Positions 8,301 through 13,529 of a stretch of DNA of 18,976 nucleotides are shown here, piece by piece. The stretch is from assembly GCA_910587255.1 (NCBI GenBank), contig CAJUKT010000119.1:1-18976 (forward strand), given 5' to 3'. The stretch is from an uncultured Oscillospiraceae bacterium (lineage in GTDB: Bacteria; Bacillota; Clostridia; Oscillospirales; Oscillospiraceae). A model generated the notes under the pieces. It was not told the origin of the DNA and searched no databases. It was given only the letters and a program-made list of their open reading frames with translations. The position numbers were made by a program, and so were the translations under genes. Within the stretch, counting starts at the first letter, position 1. Every line of letters starts with the position of its first letter.

Positions 8301-8458
8301 CCATGGACGGCATCGTCCACGGCACCTCCGTGGGTGAGCTGCCCTTTGCCAACTATTACTTTATCCTGATCGGTGAGGCGGCGGTGGCCGCGGGCCTGAT
8401 TGTGTGGGGTGCGGTTGCCATCGTGCGGCGGTGGAAGAAAGAGAAGGCCGGGAACTGA
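5363..8458 (+). CDS. Membrane-anchored, domain-permuted GH3 beta-glucosidase
   Basis: GH3 beta-glucosidase, 1031 aa, probably hydrolysing terminal beta-glucosyl residues of oligosaccharides outside the cell. The order is permuted: an N-terminal membrane helix (about 12-38), the GH3 C-type alpha/beta domain with acid/base candidate E216 in GGEGRD, a fibronectin-III-like domain (about 385-495, starting FGYGVSYT), a linker, then the TIM-barrel domain (about 700-950). The barrel carries AMNIHRTPFAGRNFEYYSED, K819-H820, and nucleophile D923 in TDYDGG. A second membrane helix ends the protein (about 995-1022, followed by RRWKKEK). I chose GTG 5363, with AGGAGGG at 5350-5356, over earlier in-frame starts inside the GT2 gene. 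The gap to GT2 is 16 bp, so they are co-transcribed. Permuted GH3 enzymes are known in Ruminococcus and Butyrivibrio. It may trim products of the GH16 lipoprotein. Confidence 0.93.
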   Translation: MAKEKGNKKKLSAKAFTAIVAPLLAVLLAFSIVLSVVTTSRFDLVLRDIFGETDFSGGGPDHGVDAAYYIRDITDSKELQAAEQAYARRAGVEGFVLLYNRAEDGRGLPVAAGSKLSLFSSSSVDLLAGGTGSGVSTISSDMRTALTEQGFAVNEALWKFYSDNHGTYTRGGGSIMYGGAEDWTIREAPVSAIPDSAKSEAEGTIPVFFLARTGGEGRDLGRYMGEWTNVAEDKEKHYLEPNSVELEVIQYLNDTFDNVILVVNTNNAFELGWVADYPSISAVLWAPGAGGDTCRSIADVLSGAVNPSGHLVDTFAYDAFSSPAMQNMGDMMLVNGGQDVEAAVFYDEGIYVGYKYYETRYFDKALNQGNAGDYDYAAAVQYPFGYGVSYTTFEWSDFKMGQMDADGNIELSVTVKNTGAVAGRDVVQVYLNAPYTDYDKTNHIEKSAVTLVGFEKTGDIESGQSETVTIIVNRRDFISYDDVNAKTYILEAGDYLLTAAENAHAAADNFLAYNGQNVEPLFGGADASFVGKWTYDYGGNGGVDNVTYAKSLAGADVTNQFDHAVYDELTSRDQYLTRQDWDGTFPQTHGDQDSRRQSPFSEKNGYTWEVEVSDAIRDAIKAKGVGASMNPMTEEEAAAMAGQYGKRGDLELIDFRGRDYDEVEAEGGWDALIDQMDVSELEAIIRNGGYQTLGSANIAKPRAIDYDGPSGLNEGGITHEPYSITYPCATNLAASWDRQNSYLHGYYVGEDALAADGNWGSHQYVGLITGWYAPAMNIHRTPFAGRNFEYYSEDGFLSGEFALEASVACSEKGVYAYIKHFALNDQEDHRSHVATFSNEQAIREIYLKPFQTCIEERGTTPIKVQEYDAGSGSYTEKEVEIPAVMAVMSSFNRIGCTWAGGNYNLLTGVLRNEWGFDGTVITDYDGGGVMDTEQCVRAGGDLKLTGFEVDAPIDMSNPASQYFARQAIKHILYTTVNSNAMDGIVHGTSVGELPFANYYFILIGEAAVAAGLIVWGAVAIVRRWKKEKAGN

Positions 8459-8522
8459 CCGCATCTGAGACATACGAAAAGAACGCCGGAATGCCGGTGA
8501 TTCTGTCATCCTCATTCAGCGG

Positions 8523-8551
8523 CAGCCGGGCTCCGTAAGGGCCCGGCTGTT
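8523..8551 (+). terminator. Probable terminator of the glucan cluster
   Basis: A 9-bp perfect stem (8523-8531 with 8541-8549) closes a 9-nt loop 64 bp after the GH3 stop. The T tract is weak (TTGCTT), so efficiency is uncertain. Confidence 0.55.
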
Positions 8552-8818
8552 GCTTATCGAAAGGCCGGTAGAATTTTACTGCTCTTTTTTTGTTTACAGC
8601 GGCGCAAAATTTGCGTGGGGCCGCTTGTATTTCGTGGGGCAGTAAGTAGGCAATCCGTGAGAAAAAAAGACTGGCTTGGGGATGCTGTGCGGGCAGTAAA
8701 TTGGGGCGGGAGGAATCGTACTCCGTTTGCACAAAAACAGGTGTAGAGAAATTTGTGTTAAGCCATGCGGCAACGCTGCGCCCTTATTTTCTCCAATAGG
8801 TTGAGGCCATTCCCCCAT
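8552..8818. other. Non-coding stretch with no recognised feature
   Basis: No supported gene. It holds an isolated CTTTTTTTG tract (8583-8591) and two short GGGCAGTAA copies (about 8636 and 8691). It reads like spacer or eroded DNA between the glucan cluster and the attachment site. Confidence 0.5.
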
Positions 8819-8842
8819 GACCCACAACCTGACCCACAACAG
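8819..8842 (+). repeat. Paired 12-bp repeats, possible integrase arm sites (left)
   Basis: GACCCACAAC occurs at 8819-8828 and again at 8831-8840, a 12-bp period. It lies about 110 bp left of the tRNA fragment. The related ACCCATAC pair to the right suggests arm-type binding sites for the integrase, whose N-terminal domain is of the arm-binding class. Confidence 0.5.
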
Positions 8843-8952
8843 GAAACGAGCGGGCGGAGGCAATGGAACGGAAAGCACCATTGCGCCCGATTTTCTGGAA
8901 CAAAAATGCCCCCAAAGCGCCGGATGGAGGCGTTTCGAGGGTGGGGTATCAG

Positions 8953-8997
8953 TTGGTAAGGATGAGGTCTCCAGTTCAAATCTGGATAGCAGCTCCA
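8953..8997 (+). other. Attachment-site core: 3' fragment of tRNA-Thr(GGU)
   Basis: These 45 nt match the 3' part of a tRNA from the anticodon loop onward: loop TTGGTAA (8953-8959, anticodon GGT), 3' anticodon stem GGATG, variable loop AGGTC, T-stem TCCAG/CTGGA around TTCAAAT (8975-8981), acceptor strand TAGCAGC, discriminator T, then CCA (8995-8997). The matching 5' half is absent: the sequence before 8953 does not pair with GGATG, and no GCTGCTA acceptor strand lies upstream. A terminator follows directly. A break exactly at the anticodon loop, next to a tyrosine integrase gene, is what site-specific integration into a tRNA leaves behind. It is not a functional tRNA. Confidence 0.8.
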
Positions 8998-9000
8998 CTG

Positions 9001-9034
9001 AAACCCGTTGTCCCGCAAGGGATAGCGGGTTTTT
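9001..9034 (+). terminator. Rho-independent terminator of the tRNA locus
   Basis: Outer stem AAACCCG (9001-9007) with CGGGTTT (9026-9032), a 3x3 internal loop, inner stem TCCC/GGGA with a GCAA loop, then TTTTT. It starts 3 nt after the CCA of the tRNA fragment, as expected for the original tRNA gene end. Confidence 0.8.
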
Positions 9035-9066
9035 GCTTTGCTCATGCGTAGAGGTAAGGCAACACA

Positions 9067-9090
9067 AAACCCATACAGAAACCCATACCG
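9067..9090 (+). repeat. Paired 12-bp repeats, possible integrase arm sites (right)
   Basis: AAACCCATAC at 9067-9076 and 9079-9088, again with a 12-bp period, between the tRNA core and the end of the integrase gene. It resembles the ACCCACAAC pair on the other side of the core in both spacing and sequence. Confidence 0.55.
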
Positions 9091-9115
9091 ATAAGAGACG
9101 AGGGCTGGCGGGAGG

Positions 9116-10314
9116 TCATTCCTGACCAGCTTTTTTCAAAGCGTTGCGGAAGATCTGACTGGCCCGTTTCATGCTCTCCTGGTCTGCGTGGGTATACATT
9201 CGGAGGGTGACAGCCTTGTCACTGTGCCCTAACTTCTCCGACACGCTGGCCACATCGGCTCCATTGGTGATGGCGATGCTGGCAAACGTGTGACGTAACT
9301 TGTGTGGATGAAGGTTAGGCACGCCGTACTTCTTGGAGAATTTCTGCATATACTTGGCGGGGGACTGCGGGTGCATGGGCTCTGGGCTGTTGGGCTGGGT
9401 AAAGACGTAGCTGCTGATTGCATGGCTGGCCTGCTCCTGTCTAAGTTGACGGAGCAGGGAAATGATTTCCGGATCGACATCTATCGTGTCCGTACCTTGC
9501 CACTCTTGGGAGTGTCCAAATAGATACCCTTTTGCGGGGTATAGCACAGATTTCCAGCTATCGTAATCGTGTTTGCCTTGAAGTCAATGTTTTGCCACCG
9601 CAGGCCGCAGCACTCACCCCGCCGGATGCCGGTGTCGATGAGCAGTCTAAGCAGGACACGCCATTTGAGTGGTTCGCGCTCCAGAGCAGTAAAGATCCGC
9701 TGGACTTCTTCGACGGTGTAGGCTTCCACATCTGCATCTTTGAGCTCATTTTTGCGGGGCTTAGGCCGCTCGACCTTATCCATCGGGTCGATAGGGACCA
9801 CGTCGGTCATGTACGCCATTTTGAACAGGCTGTGCAGGATAGTATAGACTTTGACACAGGTGGCGTGGGCCTTGCCCTGAGACTGCATGGACAGGAGCAG
9901 AGCGGAGATGTTGGCTGGGGTGATATCGGGCATTTTTAGCTTACCCAAAGCGGGGTAGATCCAGTGATCCAGATTGCCTTGATAGGCGCACCGCCCGTTT
10001 TCACTCATGGTCACAGCTTTGGCTGGCATGAATACTTCCTCGCCAAATTTTTTCAGGGTTTGAATTTTCGCGGACTCCCGCATCTGCTGGAGGCTGTTTT
10101 CTTTTTGCTCGGCGCGGCTGACTACCTCGCCCTCATGGCAGCGGCGCTCAAATTCGGAGGCTTCCTTCGCCAAAGCGCGGTCAATGGCCTTTTGGCTCCA
10201 GCTGTCAGGTGGATACCAACGGCTTGTCAGGTAGGACTTACCTCGCCCCCGGCTGACTCGGATCTCATAGAAAATTTGCCCATCTTTCGTTGTCCGTTTT
10301 CGTGTAGATGCCAT
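9116..10314 (-). pseudogene. Tyrosine integrase, frameshifted
   Basis: Site-specific tyrosine recombinase of the Tn916/phage type, broken into two frames. The 5' part (10314 down to a TAG near 9481) has an arm-binding-like N-terminus (IFYEIRVSRGRGKSYLTSRW), a SAM-like core-binding domain, and the first catalytic Arg (DTGIRRGECCGL). The 3' part has HKLRH (His-x-x-Arg), LGHSD, and the tyrosine in RMYTHAD. The frames join at the beta-hairpin TPKSGKVRT-IDVDPE if two bases are removed from the GTGT at 9486-9489, an apparent AC duplication on the coding strand. The repaired protein is 398 aa, normal for this family. Each half lacks essential residues, so activity is unlikely without frameshifting. 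ATG 10314 has AAGGAAGGGG upstream, and the gene lies 15 bp after the XRE gene. Confidence 0.88.
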
Positions 10315-10329
10315 AGCAGACCCCTTCCT

Positions 10330-10899
10330 TTAAGACATTCCCAATATTTTGGCTTGTACACCAAGCTGGTAAGGATGGGAATAGGAATTACCAGTTACTT
10401 CTTGCCATTTGGTATCCAAAAACTCGGCGTAAGACACCAGGCTGTTTAGAAAGTCAATTCCTATGGTAGATGAAATCTCGGCCAAAATGCGGAGCTTGTG
10501 CATTTCCACATCACAGCCAGACGCATTGAGATTATAAAGAACAGAAAGGATAGAGCAGAAATCACACTGCAATGCGCCGCCATAGGCGGGCGCCTTCAGA
10601 ATAATGTAGCTATGATCTGTCTGTTCAACAGAGACACCATTGTCGAGCAAAGGGAGAACTGTCCGAACCCGTTTGTCGTTCGCATCGGTTCCTTCTGTAA
10701 AAGTGTTCCAACCCATTAAAAAGTCTGGAACAGTGTCAAGCGCGTCAGCCATGGGTTTGAGCAGATTGGCGGGCATTTCAATTTCATCATTCTCATAGCG
10801 GTAAATGGTGGCCCTGTTTTTGCCGAGCTTTTCGGCCAACTCGTCAACTGAAATACCCAGCTCTTTGCGTCGGGCACGGATGTTTTCGCCAAAGGTCAT
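10330..10899 (-). CDS. XRE-family repressor of the integrative element
   Basis: Small cytoplasmic regulator, 189 aa. The first ~65 residues are a helix-turn-helix of the XRE/Cro class (FGENIRARRKELGISVDELA, then KLGKNRATIYRYEND), as in phage and ICE repressors. The rest is not recognised; there is no visible autocleavage motif or metallopeptidase HExxH. ATG 10899 is preceded by GGGAG at a suitable distance. It is transcribed with the integrase and divergently from the excisionase-like gene. Its promoter carries an inverted repeat in the -35 region, so self-repression is likely. It probably keeps the element genes silent. Confidence 0.88.
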   Translation of the reverse strand: MTFGENIRARRKELGISVDELAEKLGKNRATIYRYENDEIEMPANLLKPMADALDTVPDFLMGWNTFTEGTDANDKRVRTVLPLLDNGVSVEQTDHSYIILKAPAYGGALQCDFCSILSVLYNLNASGCDVEMHKLRILAEISSTIGIDFLNSLVSYAEFLDTKWQEVTGNSYSHPYQLGVQAKILGMS

Positions 10900-10932
10900 T
10901 TGTGTATCACTCCCAATTTTTTAGTAGAGTCA

Positions 10933-10961
10933 ATTATAGCACGAGAATTGCGTAAGCGCAA
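10933..10961 (-). promoter_or_regulatory. Promoter of the XRE-integrase unit
   Basis: On the minus strand, -35 TTGCGC (10956-10961) and a perfect -10 TATAAT (10933-10938) are 17 bp apart, about 35 bp before the XRE start codon. Confidence 0.75.
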
Positions 10962-10983
10962 TATGAAAATAAATAGTTCGCAA
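10948..10983. promoter_or_regulatory. Likely XRE operator
   Basis: Inverted repeat TTGCG-TAAG-CGCAA (10948-10961) overlaps the -35 of the XRE promoter. A related TTCGCAA (10977-10983) lies just before the divergent promoter. This arrangement would let one repressor control both directions. Confidence 0.55.
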
Positions 10984-11000
10984 AAATGTTAAAATAGCAG

Positions 11001-11029
11001 TTGACAAAATAAGGTAGTCAATGTATGAT
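11001..11029 (+). promoter_or_regulatory. Sigma-A promoter of the excisionase-like gene
   Basis: Consensus -35 TTGACA (11001-11006), 17-bp spacer, -10 TATGAT (11024-11029). The -10 overlaps an in-frame ATG at 11021, which rules that codon out as the translation start. Confidence 0.8.
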
Positions 11030-11065
11030 AAGGGCATCGCAGAAAAGCGCAAAGGAGATGATGAA

Positions 11066-11278
11066 ATGCTGATTTGCGAAATTGAAGGAAAGGAGGAGAT
11101 GCCCACGGTGCCATTCCAAAAAATAGCGGAAGCCTGCAAGACCACAGGACTGTCACAGTATTTTCTGCGGCAGGGCTGCAAGGACGGCACGATCCCGCAC
11201 GTCAAAAGCGGCGGTGTGTATTACATCAACATCCCGGCACTGATGGAAGCATTGGGTGAGAAGCAAGCGAAGCCATAA
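11066..11278 (+). CDS. Excisionase-like small helix-turn-helix protein
   Basis: 70-aa DNA-binding protein. The core FQKIAEACKTTGLSQYFLRQ, followed by GTIPHVKSGGVYYINIPALM, fits the MerR/excisionase winged HTH (helix-turn-helix, then a beta wing with G-x-Y-Y-I). ATG 11066 is chosen because AAAGGAG (11051-11057) is 8 nt upstream and the promoter lies over the earlier in-frame ATG 11021. In integrative elements such proteins bend the att DNA for excision or activate transfer genes. With the integrase broken, any excision role is probably lost. It may also serve as a regulator only. Confidence 0.78.
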   Translation: MLICEIEGKEEMPTVPFQKIAEACKTTGLSQYFLRQGCKDGTIPHVKSGGVYYINIPALMEALGEKQAKP

Positions 11279-11284
11279 GCAACT

Positions 11285-11321
11285 GCGGGCCAGCGGCTAT
11301 CTGTAATGGCCGCTGGCCCGC
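11285..11321. promoter_or_regulatory. Long perfect hairpin after the excisionase-like gene
   Basis: 12-bp perfect stem GCGGGCCAGCGG (11285-11296) with its complement (11310-11321). It extends inward by C-G, a T-G wobble, A-T and T-A pairs around a 5-nt loop. It starts 6 bp after the stop codon. No T tract follows, so it may be a weak terminator, an RNA stabiliser or a protein-binding cruciform. Confidence 0.6.
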
Positions 11322-11326
11322 CAGGC

Positions 11327-11500
11327 AATACGGTGCTACTACTGCGCTAATACGTCCAGGAGCGGAAATGTGTTTTAATACGTATAGCTTTGAAATTTAT
11401 ACGGCAGCATGACCGCTCGAATACGTACAACCCATATTCACAAAAATTTTGTACGTATTAGCACCGCCTTAATACTGCTGCAATACGCATAAATACGTAA
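11327..11500. repeat. Cluster of AATACGTA-type repeats
   Basis: Within 175 bp AATACG recurs at 11327, 11349, 11377, 11420, 11482 and 11492, and inverted at 11454-11459. Most copies extend to AATACGTA. Two form an 11-bp inverted pair (AATACGTACAA 11420-11430, TTGTACGTATT 11449-11459) with an AT-rich 18-bp spacer. The spacing is irregular. The last copy lies just before the ribosome site of the next gene. Candidates are operator sites or replication-origin iterons of the element. Confidence 0.65.
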
Positions 11501-11513
11501 AAGGAGGACATTT

Positions 11514-12245
11514 TTGAACAGAGAAATTTTGATCCAACGCGTACAGTCCATTGCAAAAGATATCCGCATCCTAAACAAGGCTGTGGAGAACATGGATGTG
11601 ACCAACATTCCGCTTGTTTTGGAGAACTACAAAGATTTTTCGGCCGAGGCGGCGCAACGCGCGGAATGGGTTGCCATCCGCCTGCGGCATTTGGTCTATG
11701 TACTCCCTTTTACCCCCAAGCGGGACTACCTGCCCCAGGCCGCCGACACTATGGGGATTAAAATCGAACAGCGGGAGGGGATGCATGAGCTTACCCTGCC
11801 CGGCCTGATGCCAAGGCGGAAATCGACCCGGGGGACAGAGTTCCTCATCGACCCGCTGATGGCGGCGCTGGAACGGTTCGCGAGGGAGCATGGCGTTGTG
11901 CGCTTCCCCCACTACACAGTCTGCTTTGTCATGGTCTATGACCGAACCCTGCCCGAGCGGCGCATCCGGGACTACGATAACCTGGAGCTGAAAGCGGTAT
12001 TGGATGCCGCGGCCTGCTTCCTGATGGAGAGCGACAGCGGGCTTTTGTGTGATGCCTACCATTCCACAGAGTTGGGGGAGACGGACTGTACCCGGAATGT
12101 TCATCGTGGACAGCCGGTGTTATCCGCAATGGTACGCCGAACGCCAGGAAAGGCTCCACGCCGCACAAAATTAGGGCGCGGAGAGGGCAAAAACGGGGTC
12201 CAAATTTTGCCTATTTTTCGGTTTTATTTTGGGACCCTGTGGTAA
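11514..12245 (+). CDS. Element protein with RusA-like acidic motif (possibly DUF6100 family)
   Basis: 243-aa protein; start is TTG 11514 with AAGGAGG (11501-11507) 6 nt upstream. The first ~70 residues are predicted helical (ILIQRVQSIAKDIRILNKAV; AQRAEWVAIRLRHLVYVLPF). Near residues 145-190 it has the pattern RIRDYDNLELKAVLDAA, then MESDSG, which resembles the D-x-D-N...K...LD...DDS arrangement of RusA-type Holliday-junction resolvases. I recall a family of unknown function (DUF6100) on Clostridia mobile elements with similar N-termini, but I cannot confirm membership. The last ~30 residues (RTKLGRGEGKNG...) are basic and may be a non-native extension. The AATACGTA repeats lie just upstream. 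A DNA-processing role is an inference. Confidence 0.75.
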   Translation: MNREILIQRVQSIAKDIRILNKAVENMDVTNIPLVLENYKDFSAEAAQRAEWVAIRLRHLVYVLPFTPKRDYLPQAADTMGIKIEQREGMHELTLPGLMPRRKSTRGTEFLIDPLMAALERFAREHGVVRFPHYTVCFVMVYDRTLPERRIRDYDNLELKAVLDAAACFLMESDSGLLCDAYHSTELGETDCTRNVHRGQPVLSAMVRRTPGKAPRRTKLGRGEGKNGVQILPIFRFYFGTLW

Positions 12246-12354
12246 GCTCCGAAAGTATTGAAAATAGCGGCTTTTGAGCGCTTTTGAAAGCTGCTGGATT
12301 TACCGAAGTCGTATTGGTCACGGTAAAAACATAGAACAGAAAGGAGTTGGTGCC

Positions 12355-13469
12355 ATGCCCCAGAACAAAAAGCAGGCCCTGCCGCTGACACAGCGGCGGG
12401 CCTGCTCCTGACGCTTACCGCCCTGTCCGGCGAGTTCCCCACCGCCCTGGTCAGCCGTCTGCCGGGTGGGAAGGCTTACAAGGTGAAGGTGGTCAAGCGG
12501 CTCAAGAAGGACAAGCTTTTACATACCTATTATGCGGATGGGCTGCGTGGGTTTCGTCTGACGAACGCCGCGAAAAAATTGCTGCTGGACAGCTGGCCGG
12601 AATCATTTGGCCCATATCTCACCGGGCGCACCGAGACAAATATGCTCAAGAGTGAACAACTCCGCCGCCTTCGTCTGCACCGAATGGCTGAGGTGCTGGC
12701 GGCGATGCACAGTGCCGGTGTGGGTGTGTTTCCCTGGCAAAAGCACGCTGTATTTGGCCCAATCCCACCGAACGATATCCGAATTGAATGGCCCATGTAT
12801 TACAGCTCCCGCGAGGTGAAGGAGATCGGCCCCCAGCGCGACAAGATTCGGGGTTCCCGGGCCACGGGGGTGCTGCTGACGGAAAACGATGTGTTTGCCG
12901 TTTATAACGCCGGTGGGTCTGAGATAAAATGGGCGCGTGAGGCCGAGCTGCGGCTGCGGGCGTTTCTTCAATACGATTTGTGCCTGCAACGGCTTTCAGA
13001 GCAGTATGGAAGTGCCGGACAGAGCGCGATCATCTTTGGAAACGATATGAAGCTGATGCCTATGCTAATGGGAGTGGACAGCGACCAACGCCATAAATAC
13101 CTTGTGGTGGAGGAAGACTACAATTGCTTTTATTACTTGACAAATGACCATTATGGAGAGATCATTTTGCGGCTGTTTTGTGAGCCGGATAAGAAGGCTA
13201 TGCTGGATAATGTTTTGATGGAGGGACTATCCGAAGCCCAGCAGTATGGACACGTGGAGCATGACGCTATGGACAGGGAGTGCCCGGTATTGTTCGGCTA
13301 CACCTGCGATATGCCCCGGATCAGGCGGTTCAATATTGGCTTGAGGGCGAACAGATTAAGGGGAATACTGTACTGCTTCAAGTTTCAGGAGGAAGTATTA
13401 AGACAGATCTGCGGGCCGAATGTGGAGATACAATGCATGGATTTTGGGGCGGTGGAGGGGCTGTTATAG
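12355..13469 (+). pseudogene. Winged-helix, replication-relaxation-like protein, frameshifted
   Basis: ATG 12355 has AAAGGAG (12340-12346) 8 nt upstream and reads MPQNKKQALPLTQRR, then hits TGA at 12409. The protein continues in the -1 frame as GLLLTLTALSGEFPTALVSR and runs to 13469. Adding one G to the GGG at 12398-12400 gives a continuous 371-aa protein. Residues ~10-75 look like a winged helix (LTQRR...LLLTLTALSG, VKVVKRLKKDKLLHTYY), as at the start of replication-relaxation or relaxase-accessory proteins. The remaining ~300 residues are not recognised. The intact part starting at GTG 12483 has no clear ribosome site and would lack half the winged helix. A sequencing error or programmed -1 shift is possible, but no canonical slippery heptamer is present. 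Confidence 0.7.
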
Positions 13470-13478
13470 ACTTGGGTC

Positions 13479-13528
13479 GGGGCTGGCTTCTACGGAGGCC
13501 GGTCCCGCCTTTGGCAATGCTTTTTTTT
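13479..13528 (+). terminator. Terminator-like hairpin after the winged-helix gene
   Basis: 12-bp stem (13479-13490 with 13495-13506, three G-T wobbles) capped by a C(TACG)G tetraloop of the stable UNCG type. Eight T residues lie at 13521-13528. The 14-nt gap before the T tract is longer than usual. Confidence 0.5.
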
Positions 13529-13529
13529 C

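Noticed and set aside
5348..8515. 1055-aa minus-strand ORF opposite the GH3 gene
   Set aside because: Antisense shadow of GC-rich codons. It has low-complexity G/V/H composition, while the + strand encodes a full GH3 protein.
8953..8997. Complete functional tRNA gene
   Set aside because: The 5' acceptor strand, D-arm and 5' anticodon stem are missing; only the 3' part folds.
8594..9067. 157-aa minus-strand ORF across the attachment region
   Set aside because: It contains FELETSSLPT, a peptide that typically arises from reading antisense across tRNA genes. It covers the tRNA fragment and terminator and has no ribosome site.
11327..11500. CRISPR array
   Set aside because: Repeats are only 6-11 bp, irregularly spaced and in both orientations, and no cas genes are present.
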